Below, one piece after another: positions 1 through 5,866 of a DNA stretch of 9,125 nt; position 1 is the first letter of the stretch, and each line of letters begins with the position of its first letter. The translations under genes were made by a program, and so were the position numbers. The stretch spans positions 1 to 9,125 of the forward strand of contig JAISDD010000079.1 in assembly GCA_031265005.1 (NCBI GenBank), in the 5' to 3' direction. Source of the DNA: Syntrophomonadaceae bacterium (lineage in GTDB: Bacteria; Bacillota; Syntrophomonadia; Syntrophomonadales; Syntrophomonadaceae). Below the pieces are notes generated by a model. It did not search any database and was not told where the DNA came from. It worked only from the letters and a program-made list of their open reading frames with translations.

Positions 1-1
1 C

Positions 2-241
2 GCGGCTGATATTGCTAAAGGGATACCTAACGCTTCGGATTGGGACGATAACATGAGCAAAGCGCGGCAGGCTTTAGATTGGGAGCAAATGTTCCGTATA
101 GCTTTGGAACCTGAGAAACCGCGCCGGTACAGAGCGGAGTCTCAACCTGAAGAAATGGATACTTGTTCCATGTGCGGCAATATGTGTGCGATGCGCAACA
201 TGAATCTGATTTTGAGCGGAAAAGCCGTGACCGGCAGATAA
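2..241 (+). CDS. thiC: Phosphomethylpyrimidine synthase ThiC, C-terminal fragment
   Basis: ThiC is the radical-SAM enzyme that rearranges aminoimidazole ribotide into hydroxymethylpyrimidine phosphate, the pyrimidine half of thiamin, in the cytoplasm. The gene enters from the left edge. The open frame runs from base 2 ([18 protein letters not shown]...) and the ATG at 53 is internal, so only the last 79 residues are visible. Recognisable ThiC features are the segment DIAKGIP, the stretch [14 protein letters not shown], the RYRAES motif, and the C-terminal cysteine cluster CSMCGNMC that binds the 4Fe-4S cluster. The cluster spacing is C-x2-C-x3-C. The E. coli and Bacillus enzymes have C-x2-C-x4-C. 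From memory the shorter spacing also occurs in clostridial and archaeal-type ThiC, so it is probably a subfamily trait. The catalytic barrel and any upstream TPP riboswitch are outside the window. No clear terminator follows the stop. Confidence 0.95.
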   Translation, partial: AADIAKGIPNASDWDDNMSKARQALDWEQMFRIALEPEKPRRYRAESQPEEMDTCSMCGNMCAMRNMNLILSGKAVTGR

Positions 242-261
242 GTCTATACACATGATTATAA

Positions 262-323
262 TACTAATCCGCAATACCCTACAGGGCACAAGATTAAAAC
301 ATTACCTTGAAAGCGGATTAGTA
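262..323. repeat. 11-bp perfect inverted repeat with 40-base loop
   Basis: The arms are TACTAATCCGC (262-272) and GCGGATTAGTA (313-323). The loop holds a small CCCT/AGGG pairing (277-280 with 283-286). The right arm can instead fold locally with 326-338 (GCGGA with TCCGC and TAGTA with TACTA). The two folds are therefore mutually exclusive. No T-tract follows, so this is not a standard terminator. It could be the 3' end structure of the thiC transcript or the remnant of a small repeat element. Confidence 0.55.
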
Positions 324-344
324 AATACTATTTTCCGCAGCCCG

Positions 345-359
345 CCCAAAGCTTTTGGG
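345..359. repeat. Short palindrome CCCAAA-GCT-TTTGGG
   Basis: A 6-bp perfect stem with a 3-base loop lies just right of the larger inverted repeat. Downstream bases on either strand lack a U-run, so termination is not supported. Its position between convergent genes would suit a transcript 3' end or part of the neighbouring repeat structure. Confidence 0.4.
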
Positions 360-553
360 TGTAATATAAATTGAGAATAGTATAAGTAATTTATTTTTCA
401 GTACATTGTCATTAATGCGTTTACTTAGCCTGTGAAATATTTTTGGCCGTTTCCATGAATGAAGACGGAGCGAAACATTATTAGACCTCAGCGGATAAAT
501 GAAGCTTGCGGGAACAGTAAAACGCTGGAACATTCAAACTATGAAAATGAAAT

Positions 554-2008
554 TTAAATTTCTGAGGCGATATCAAGAATGCCTTCGATGTCAAGACAAG
601 CGGCAAGTACGTCCGCTACAGCGTCCAGCGCCTCATCGATTTTCGCGGTTTGATCAATCCCGTCTGACGCCGCGCCAAGCAGAGCCAGCCAGCGCGCCCG
701 CTGTTTGGGATCGTCGAACAAGCGATGAATGTAGCAGCCAGCGACGCGGCCATTCTGGCTGACTGTACCCTCTAAATCGCCGTTGGAAAGCTGGAGCAGG
801 GGGATAGCGCCAAAGTCGGGTTCCGTTCGTCCGCAATGGATTTCATAACCACGAAACGGAGTGCGGTCGGGCAGGCTGATCCCATTGACTTCCGTTACAC
901 GCTTGGCGGTATCGAGTACCGTGTTCACCGGCAGCAGACCAAGACCCGCGAACACGCCGGGTTCACCTTCCACTCCCAGAGAATCAGCAATAGTTTTCCC
1001 CAGCATCTGATAACCTCCGCATAAGCCCAGCACATATCCGCCCCGCCTGATGTGCGAAGCCAAGTCTAAGTCCCATCCTTGCGACCGGAAAAACGCCAAA
1101 TCACTGATGGTGGATTTACTTCCGGGCAATATGATCAACTTTGCGTTTCCAGGCAAGACTTGTCCCGGCGGCACACGGATAATCCGTACAGAAGTTTCAG
1201 CTTCGAGCGCGTCGAAATCGTCATGGTTAGATATGTGCGGAAGCAGGGGGACCGCGACCGTTACTCCGTCTTCTCCGCCTTTCATATCAGCAGGTATAGC
1301 GTCTTCTTCAGGCAGGCTGCGCGCGGCGGCAATCCAAGGAACAATACCCAAGCCGCGCCAACCGGTCAATTCTTCAATTGCCTTGTAACCGTTCCGGAAA
1401 AGCATTTGATCACCCCGGAACTTATTGATTAAAAAACCTTTGATCATTGCCGCGTCCTTAGGGTCAAGAACCGTTTTAGTACCGGCCAAAGACGCAATGA
1501 CGCCGCCGCGATCGATATCACCGACAAGAATGACCGGAACGGCAGCGGGCCGGGCGAAACCCATATTGGCAATGTCGCCGGATCTTAGATTGATTTCCGC
1601 TGGGCTGCCGGCTCCTTCAACAATAACAAGGTCGCTTTCAGAGCGCAATCGCTCAAAAGACTGCATAACCAAATCAAACAAAGGAAGGCGTCCGGTGTTG
1701 AAATCTTTTGCGCGCATCCTGCCGTATACCTGCCCTTGAACAATGACCTGAGCTTCAAGATCCGCTTGAGGTTTCAAAAGGACGGGATTCATATCGGTGT
1801 GGGGCTGAACGCGGCAGGCTTGCGCCTGTAAAGCTTGCGCCCGTCCGATTTCTCCCCCGCCGGCTGCTGGCGCCGCGTTGTTGGACATATTTTGCGGTTT
1901 AAATGGACGGACGGCCAATCCCCGGTTAGTAAACAGTCTGCAAAGACCTGCGACCAATACCGATTTACCGACGTCCGAACCGGTGCCTTGAAGCATGACG
2001 ACGGACAT
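554..2008 (-). CDS. cobQ: Cobyric acid synthase (adenosylcobyrate amidotransferase)
   Basis: CobQ/CbiP uses ATP and glutamine to amidate carboxylates b, d, e and g of adenosylcobyrinic acid a,c-diamide, late in cobalamin synthesis in the cytoplasm. The N-terminal dethiobiotin-synthetase-like domain has the P-loop variant GTGSDVGKS (residues 8-16), FKPQNMSNNA (36-45), VEGAGSPAEINL (130-141) and GDIDRGGV (163-170). The C-terminal class I glutaminase domain has the nucleophile elbow LGLCGGYQMLG (Cys330) and GCYIHRLFD with the catalytic His428. The 484-residue length is normal. I chose the ATG at 2006-2008 because AAAGGGGG (2018-2025) lies 9 bases upstream and homology begins there. The open frame extends to 2110, but that start falls inside the promoter. 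One oddity is Arg after the catalytic His, where Gly is usual. No cobalamin riboswitch box was found upstream. The gene stands alone on its strand. Confidence 0.95.
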   Translation of the reverse strand: MSVVMLQGTGSDVGKSVLVAGLCRLFTNRGLAVRPFKPQNMSNNAAPAAGGGEIGRAQALQAQACRVQPHTDMNPVLLKPQADLEAQVIVQGQVYGRMRAKDFNTGRLPLFDLVMQSFERLRSESDLVIVEGAGSPAEINLRSGDIANMGFARPAAVPVILVGDIDRGGVIASLAGTKTVLDPKDAAMIKGFLINKFRGDQMLFRNGYKAIEELTGWRGLGIVPWIAAARSLPEEDAIPADMKGGEDGVTVAVPLLPHISNHDDFDALEAETSVRIIRVPPGQVLPGNAKLIILPGSKSTISDLAFFRSQGWDLDLASHIRRGGYVLGLCGGYQMLGKTIADSLGVEGEPGVFAGLGLLPVNTVLDTAKRVTEVNGISLPDRTPFRGYEIHCGRTEPDFGAIPLLQLSNGDLEGTVSQNGRVAGCYIHRLFDDPKQRARWLALLGAASDGIDQTAKIDEALDAVADVLAACLDIEGILDIASEI

Positions 2009-2017
2009 TAGCTGCGG

Positions 2018-2025
2018 CCCCCTTT
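2018..2025 (-). promoter_or_regulatory. Ribosome binding site that fixes the cobQ start
   Basis: AAAGGGGG on the minus strand lies 9 bases before the ATG at 2006-2008. It supports this start over the upstream in-frame ATG at 2108-2110, which has no comparable site. Confidence 0.75.
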
Positions 2026-2101
2026 GTATAAAGCGCTTGGTTGAGCGTTGCGGCATAATCGAACATAGTAATGTTTTTCCCCAGTCGATAGTTTTACAGT
2101 A

Positions 2102-2129
2102 ATTATACACATTAGTATATGAATCTCAA
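2102..2129 (-). promoter_or_regulatory. Sigma-A promoter of cobQ
   Basis: On the minus strand, TTGAGA (2124-2129) and a perfect TATAAT (2102-2107) are separated by 16 bases. The expected transcription start is near 2095, giving a leader of about 88 bases before the cobQ start. I see no B12-box or terminator hairpin in that leader, so riboswitch control is not supported by the sequence. Confidence 0.65.
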
Positions 2130-2312
2130 ACCTTAAATTTATAAAATAACTTCTGAATGCTTTATTAATACTGATACACAATAAACGGCGATCAGGGGCG
2201 TTTAAATAAAGTTCCAGCGATTTTGCTTTCTGACGTTGACGGGAATTTTAAACATATTTTTGAAGAGCAGCAATAACTGAAATTACAACCTGTAGACACG
2301 AAGATTTTTAGC

Positions 2313-2340
2313 TTGACAATTTTAGTATAGTATTTATAAT
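2313..2340 (+). promoter_or_regulatory. Consensus sigma-A promoter of the DUF4418-ABC operon
   Basis: A perfect -35 box TTGACA (2313-2318) and a perfect -10 box TATAAT (2335-2340) are separated by 16 bases in AT-rich DNA. Initiation is expected near 2347. Such a strong promoter followed by a terminator in the leader suggests that control is exerted after initiation. Confidence 0.85.
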
Positions 2341-2346
2341 GATAAA

Positions 2347-2480
2347 ATAATAAAAAACATTATGCATATGGCTGGATCTGAAAATTTACACTTTGTTGAC
2401 CGAAAGACCGGAGACAAAACCTTTATTGGTAGTGTCCCCGGCCTTTTTGTTTTTGTAAAAAAAGCGAAAGGAGTTATAAA
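2347..2480 (+). promoter_or_regulatory. Attenuator-type 5' leader of the DUF4418-ABC operon
   Basis: About 134 bases separate the predicted transcription start from the first gene. The leader contains a complete intrinsic terminator (2403-2454) that would stop most transcripts before the structural genes. The upstream half (2347-2402) could carry a sensing element, but I could not match it to a riboswitch class I know. Only a weak possible competitor pairing is visible by eye: ACACT (about 2388-2392) with AGTGT (2431-2435). ATGs at 2362 and 2368 open a frame through the leader but have no Shine-Dalgarno site, so a translated leader peptide is less likely. Confidence 0.6.
2403..2454 (+). terminator. 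Intrinsic terminator inside the operon leader
   Basis: CCGGAGACA (2408-2416) pairs with TGTCCCCGG (2433-2441), with a single A-C mismatch. The stem extends beyond another mismatch through GAAA pairing with the CTTT start of the T-tract. The loop has a minor ACC/GGT pairing. The tail reads TTTTTGTTTTT (2444-2454). It ends 26 bases before the ATG of the first operon gene, and no gene ends upstream on this strand, so it acts within the leader and not as the end of another transcript. Confidence 0.8.
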
Positions 2481-2945
2481 ATGCAAATTACAAGAAACGA
2501 AAGAACTGTGTCGAAAATCAGCAGAAATTATCTCGGCGTTCCTATTTTTCTGATCGGCAGTGTTGTTGCGGCCCTGCCGCGGTTGGTTTATGGGATGGAA
2601 CAAAGTATGCACGGTATGCCGATGCGGTGTTACGCGACCGCGAATGCGGAAATCGCAATTGGCACAGCTATTTTCCTTTTCGGGGCGTTGTACTTTTTCT
2701 CAAAATCTGCGAAGATTAGGCTGACCGCCTCCGTCTTAGCGATCGGCGCGGCTGTTCTCGCGTTGACCTTTCCACTTGGAGTGACCGGACTGTGCGGCGA
2801 CACGCATATGACTTGCCATATACTGACACTGCCCGCGCTGTTTGTGAGCGCTTCTCTGATCACTTTGTTTTCAGGCATCGGTATCGCTCTGTCCGTGCGT
2901 AATTTGCGGAACGAAGGCGGCGGCAGCCGTTCCACGTACATGTAG
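2481..2945 (+). CDS. DUF4418-like four-helix membrane protein
   Basis: This 154-residue protein has four predicted membrane helices, at about residues 18-33, 55-73, 80-101 and 114-138, and no soluble domain. The pattern MRCYATANAEIAIG after helix 1 and GLCGDTHMTCHILTLPA before helix 4 matches my recollection of the DUF4418 family, whose function is unknown. Cys50, Cys105 and Cys112 all lie in loops predicted on the same side of the membrane, so they could form a disulfide or bind metal. The start is supported by AAAGGAG eight bases upstream of ATG 2481. The stop codon overlaps the Shine-Dalgarno site of the next gene, so it is co-transcribed with the ABC transporter and is probably an accessory or partner of it. 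The 13 residues after the last helix end in a Gly/Ser/Arg-rich tail. Family assignment is from motifs only. Confidence 0.75.
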   Translation: MQITRNERTVSKISRNYLGVPIFLIGSVVAALPRLVYGMEQSMHGMPMRCYATANAEIAIGTAIFLFGALYFFSKSAKIRLTASVLAIGAAVLALTFPLGVTGLCGDTHMTCHILTLPALFVSASLITLFSGIGIALSVRNLRNEGGGSRSTYM

Positions 2946-2953
2946 GAGGATAT

Positions 2954-4144
2954 ATGTCAACCTTTGCTATAGCATGGAACAATTTATTACACAGAAGGTT
3001 TCGGTCACTATGTTTAGCGTTACTTATTATGCTGACCGCCTTTGTGATCGCCGGCGGTACACTGTTTGGCTCGAGTCTGCGCAACGGAGTCAGGAGTACG
3101 GCGGACCGTCTCGGAGCAGACGCCATGTTTTTGCCTCCCGGTGCCGAACGGGAGTTGGAGGGCGCTCTGTTAGAAGGAAAGCCGAGCACTTTTTATTTGC
3201 CCGGCGATACCGTACGGCAGTTATCCAGCGCGAAAAATGTAAAAAGGTCTTCGCCGCAGCTTTATATCTCTACATTTGATTCGCCGCATTGCGGGTCTCT
3301 TGTCCAAATCATCGGTTACGATCCAAAAACGGATTTCGTGGTCGCGCCTTGGCTGATTGAAAGTGTTCCCGGCGGGCCGAAAACCGGCGAGATTGTGATC
3401 GGAAACGCAATTCAACTGGAACCGGGAGAAGAGATGCTGCTTTTCGATATGCGCTACAAAGTGGCTGGCAAGCTGGAAAAAACAGGTATGGGATTTGACG
3501 TATCGGTTTTTGCCGGAATGGAAACGGCTTATACGCTGATTGACAGATATGAAAAGTATTTGGAGGCGATACCGATGCCGGACAAAGACGCGGCTTCAGT
3601 TGTTGTTGTAGAGATAGAAAAAGGGGTCGATCACGAAACCTTCGCGAGAGATATCCGTATGGAATACCGCAGCGTCGGCGTGATATTGCCCCAAGCTATC
3701 ATCGGCAATATGATGAAACATCTCAATCTGACGATAGCCGTACTGACAGGATTATTGATCGTTATATGGATATTATCAGCTTTCGTGCTCGCGATAGTAT
3801 TTACTGTCGCTCTGCATGAGCGAAAACGTGAGTTTGGCGTGTTTCGCGCTTTCGGGGCGACGCGCGGAAAACTTGTAAGCATTTTGATGACCGAATCCGC
3901 TCTTTTGAGCGCCGGCGGCGCGAGTATAGGAATATTATTGCTCTGCATAACTGTACTGCCGTTTAACGCCTTTATAGAAAGCAGTCTTGGTTCAGAATAT
4001 TTGTTACCTTCCGCTGGCGTCACCGCGTTGATTTTGGGCGGATGTTTTCTTTTATGCGCGAGTGTGGGTCCGGTAGCCGCCGTTTTATCCGCTATGCGTA
4101 TCAGTTATGCTGACACTTCTTTGATAATGAAGGAGGATATGTGA
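2954..4144 (+). CDS. FtsX/MacB-type ABC transporter permease
   Basis: This 396-residue integral membrane subunit belongs to the type VII (MacB/LolC/FtsX-like) ABC systems, which work mechanically across the membrane and do not form a classical channel. Helix 1 is at about residues 17-35. A roughly 220-residue extracytoplasmic domain follows, then helices at about 257-288, 310-333 and 355-380. The cytoplasmic motif ERKREFGVFRAFGATRGK (289-306) is the conserved coupling segment of FtsX-fold permeases. AGGAGGA (2944-2950) precedes the ATG closely. The stop overlaps the start of the ATPase gene by one base, indicating translational coupling. No MacA-like adaptor is visible nearby, so the system resembles Gram-positive two-component exporters more than tripartite MacAB. 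The cargo is unknown. Involvement in lipoprotein, peptide or lipid handling is possible but not shown. Confidence 0.9.
   Translation: MSTFAIAWNNLLHRRFRSLCLALLIMLTAFVIAGGTLFGSSLRNGVRSTADRLGADAMFLPPGAERELEGALLEGKPSTFYLPGDTVRQLSSAKNVKRSSPQLYISTFDSPHCGSLVQIIGYDPKTDFVVAPWLIESVPGGPKTGEIVIGNAIQLEPGEEMLLFDMRYKVAGKLEKTGMGFDVSVFAGMETAYTLIDRYEKYLEAIPMPDKDAASVVVVEIEKGVDHETFARDIRMEYRSVGVILPQAIIGNMMKHLNLTIAVLTGLLIVIWILSAFVLAIVFTVALHERKREFGVFRAFGATRGKLVSILMTESALLSAGGASIGILLLCITVLPFNAFIESSLGSEYLLPSAGVTALILGGCFLLCASVGPVAAVLSAMRISYADTSLIMKEDM
4130..4136 (+). promoter_or_regulatory. Ribosome binding site that decides the ATPase start
   Basis: AAGGAGG sits inside the permease 3' end. The in-frame GTG at 4141 is only 4 bases away, whereas the ATG at 4144 is 7 bases away and overlaps the permease TGA by one base. 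The ATG at 4144 is therefore the better start. Confidence 0.7.
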
Positions 4145-4890
4145 TGATTTTTTCGATTTCAGGACTTGGCAAAACTTATAAACGCGGAGAAATGGTATTT
4201 TCTGCCGCAGAGAACATTTCGTTCATGGTGGACAGGCAAGACTTTGTATGCATTACCGGCGAGTCCGGCAGCGGAAAAAGCACCTTGCTGAATATGCTTA
4301 CCGGGCTTCTTCAGCCTGATGAAGGTTTTGTACGGTTTGAGGGGCGGAACATTGCGGAACTGTCTGACGACGAAAGGGCTCGTTTGCGCAACAGCCGCAT
4401 TGGCTGCATTCCGCAGGGATACAGCTTACTGAACAACTTTACCGTCCTGGACAACGTATGTTTGCCTTGCTGTCTGTATAACGCGGGACGCAGCGCGTAT
4501 AAGGACGCGGCGAAAAAGGCGCGTCTGATACTGAGACGCATGGGTATTTCCCATTTAGCCGCGGAACATCCGCGAAATCTTTCCGGTGGTGAACAGCGCC
4601 GCGTCGCCATTGCCCGCGGCATGGCAACCGACCCGGTTTTGCTCGTCGCGGACGAACCGACAGGGGACCTTGACCCGAAAACGGCTGCTGCAATTTTGGG
4701 GGTCTTTGGAGAAATCCATCGAAACGGAACGGCGATTATTATGGTTACACATGAAAAAGACCACATTCCTTTCGCTAATCGTCATTTTGTTATGGAAAGA
4801 GGTCAATTACAGGAAATATTCCCTGACGGAACGCGGTCATCAGCTGCTCCTGCCGCTGAACATGCCTGTATATCCGATTCTTTTAAGTAA
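4144..4890 (+). CDS. MacB/LolD-type ABC transporter ATP-binding protein
   Basis: This 248-residue ATPase powers the permease encoded just upstream. All nucleotide-binding motifs are intact: Walker A GESGSGKST (39-47), Q-loop Gln91 in CIPQGYSLLNNFTV, signature LSGGEQRRVAIARG (146-159), Walker B VLLVADEPTGDLD (165-177) and the switch His203 in IMVTHEKD. The DEPTGDLD sequence and overall size are typical of MacB/LolD/FtsE-like subunits. Unusual for the family is a Cys-rich segment, VCLPCCLY (105-112), directly after the Q-loop where homologs usually have hydrophobic residues. The last 25 residues form a Ser/Ala-rich tail. I placed the start at ATG 4144 from Shine-Dalgarno spacing; a GTG at 4141 would add one residue. 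It is the last gene of the operon. No convincing terminator follows. Confidence 0.95.
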   Translation: MIFSISGLGKTYKRGEMVFSAAENISFMVDRQDFVCITGESGSGKSTLLNMLTGLLQPDEGFVRFEGRNIAELSDDERARLRNSRIGCIPQGYSLLNNFTVLDNVCLPCCLYNAGRSAYKDAAKKARLILRRMGISHLAAEHPRNLSGGEQRRVAIARGMATDPVLLVADEPTGDLDPKTAAAILGVFGEIHRNGTAIIMVTHEKDHIPFANRHFVMERGQLQEIFPDGTRSSAAPAAEHACISDSFK

Positions 4891-4923
4891 TTGTTTCTTT
4901 GATCAGCAAAGAATAAAAACAAA

Positions 4924-5100
4924 GCCCCCGCAAAAAAAACCTTGCTAATGAAACGATGATCGATCCCCGTGTTTGTAATTACTGTTTTATGGAGTGCTTG
5001 TTCTCGCGTAGCGGGGGCCACGGCGCTACGCGCCTCGCAGTGACTAGTGATGTAGGTGTTAGTATCTTAATATCAGGCCGCATTTTTACAATTTAGCAAG
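4924..5100. repeat. Nested inverted-repeat region
   Basis: Two pairs of separated 8-base perfect arms lie here: GCCCCCGC (4924-4931) with GCGGGGGC (5011-5018), and CTTGCTAA (4941-4948) with TTAGCAAG (5093-5100). They interleave with the compact palindrome at 5005-5032, so a transcript could fold in alternative ways. The arms are short and could be partly coincidental. Their density and the GC-rich core in an AT-rich spacer suggest an inserted repeat unit. No transposase or target-site duplication is evident. Confidence 0.45.
5005..5032. repeat. REP-like extragenic palindrome
   Basis: CGCGTAGCG (5005-5013) and CGCTACGCG (5024-5032) are perfect 9-base arms around a 10-base G/C-rich loop. The adjoining CTCGCAGTGAC (5034-5044) resembles the ends of dispersed palindromic repeats of the 'GTCACTGCGAGG...' kind seen between genes in many bacteria. 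This suggests a multicopy extragenic element. There is no T-tract, so a role as a terminator is unlikely, although the stem could protect the 3' end of the ABC operon mRNA. Confidence 0.6.
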
Positions 5101-5140
5101 CTGCATAGGAGCGGAGCATAAATAACGCGCGAAAAAAATA

Positions 5141-5169
5141 TCGAAAAATTAACGCTTTTATCTTATAAT
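5141..5169 (+). promoter_or_regulatory. Probable promoter of the DUF1847 gene
   Basis: A perfect TATAAT (5164-5169) lies 17 bases after TCGAAA (5141-5146), which matches the -35 consensus at four of six positions. Transcription would start near 5176, about 37 bases before the gene, leaving room only for the Shine-Dalgarno site AGGAGA (5198-5203). Confidence 0.55.
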
Positions 5170-5212
5170 AAGTGGGAGATAAATCTTTATTATGTTTAGG
5201 AGATGATCGAAT

Positions 5213-5866
5213 ATGGCAGGACACGATAGTTTTTGTTGTTCAGATTGCGGAGTTCTTAATTGTTATCGCCAGGAAAAAAAATTCCCCGCCCAATGTGTGG
5301 GAGAAAATATCCCCCAGGAACAGATGAATCGGGTCAAGGATTTATATATAAATGATCCTTTTGTTGCCAAAATGTCAAATGCCGCGGCGGAAATAGAAGG
5401 AACATATTACGGCCGTCTCACGCGGGTAGAAGAAACTATCGCTTTTGCGCGGCGGATAGGGGCCGAAAGGATAGGTATCGCTACTTGTATCGGGCTGATG
5501 AATGAAACTAGAGCTTTAGTTAAAATATTGGACGCTCATGAAATAAAAAGTTATTGCGCTATTTGCAAAGTTGGGTCAATCGATAAAACTGAAGTGGGAA
5601 TCCCTGAAGAACTCAAAGTACAGCCAGGATGTTACGAAAGCATTTGCAACCCTGTAATGCAGGCTGAAATATTAAACCGCGAACAAACCGGCTTGAACGT
5701 GATCATGGGTTTATGCGTGGGACATGACAGTTTGTTCATTAAATATTCGCAAGCGCCGGTCACTGTGTTAGTGGTAAAGGACCGGGTGCTGGCTCATAAT
5801 CCGGTCGGAGCGCTTAACGGAATAGGTTTTTATTATAAAAAGCTGCTGGATAATCAGGATATTTAA
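5213..5866 (+). CDS. DUF1847 cysteine-rich putative metal-binding protein
   Basis: This 217-residue soluble protein of the DUF1847 family has no established function. It carries 11 cysteines. An N-terminal cluster, CCSDCGVLNC (residues 8-17) plus Cys28, looks like a metal or iron-sulfur site. The core has ATCIGL (Cys92), YCAICK (Cys115, Cys118), PGCYESICNP (Cys140, Cys145) and GLCVGHDSLF (Cys168, His171). The region after residue 70 has a regular alpha/beta pattern. No signal peptide or membrane helix is present, so it is cytoplasmic. AGGAGA nine bases upstream of ATG 5213 supports the start. It appears to be transcribed alone from its own promoter. Its stop codon overlaps that of the convergent lipoprotein gene. 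Binding of a metal, Fe-S cluster or corrinoid is an inference from the cysteines; no reaction can be assigned. Confidence 0.85.
   Translation: MAGHDSFCCSDCGVLNCYRQEKKFPAQCVGENIPQEQMNRVKDLYINDPFVAKMSNAAAEIEGTYYGRLTRVEETIAFARRIGAERIGIATCIGLMNETRALVKILDAHEIKSYCAICKVGSIDKTEVGIPEELKVQPGCYESICNPVMQAEILNREQTGLNVIMGLCVGHDSLFIKYSQAPVTVLVVKDRVLAHNPVGALNGIGFYYKKLLDNQDI

Larger units (their letters stand above)
242..553. other. Intergenic region between convergent thiC and cobQ
   Basis: These 312 bases between two convergent genes show no credible coding region; the short open frames lack Shine-Dalgarno sites and family signatures. The left 120 bases are rich in inverted repeats (described separately at 262-359). 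The right part, about 360-553, is AT-rich with nothing recognisable. No hairpin followed by a T-tract, on either strand, marks an ordinary intrinsic terminator. Confidence 0.7.
2009..2480. other. Divergent intergenic region between cobQ and the ABC operon
   Basis: The 472 bases hold the cobQ leader and promoter on the left and the ABC operon promoter and attenuator-like leader on the right (described separately). Between 2130 and 2312 the DNA is AT-rich. It contains only a weak 6-bp inverted repeat, TAAACG (2182-2187) with CGTTTA (2199-2204), and no credible gene. Confidence 0.7.
4891..5212. other. Palindrome-rich spacer between the ABC operon and the DUF1847 gene
   Basis: These 322 bases contain no credible gene. 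Right after the ATPase stop is a weak AT-rich hairpin, TTCTTTG (4895-4901) with CAAAGAA (4907-4913), with no T-run. The centre holds nested inverted repeats, and the right end carries the DUF1847 promoter and Shine-Dalgarno site (all described separately). Confidence 0.7.

Noticed and set aside
1050..1739. Several plus-strand open frames of 100-117 codons within 1050-1739
   Set aside because: They lie antisense to conserved cobQ domains, lack ribosome binding sites and have no recognisable sequence.
2009..2101. Cobalamin riboswitch in the cobQ leader
   Set aside because: The predicted leader is only about 88 bases, too short for the aptamer, and no B12-box-like sequence was found.
2009..2110. 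N-terminal 34-residue extension of CobQ from an upstream ATG
   Set aside because: The upstream ATG (2108-2110) abuts the -10 box of the predicted promoter, lacks a ribosome binding site and extends beyond the conserved CobQ start.
2362..2553. Open frame of 63 codons through the operon leader, a possible leader peptide
   Set aside because: Neither ATG (2362 or 2368) has a Shine-Dalgarno site, the frame runs through the terminator stem and on into the DUF4418 gene in another phase, and no codon run typical of attenuation peptides is seen.
4895..4913. Hairpin after the ATPase gene as the operon terminator
   Set aside because: The 7-bp stem is AT-rich and is followed by A-rich sequence, not a T-tract, so it does not meet the pattern of an intrinsic terminator.
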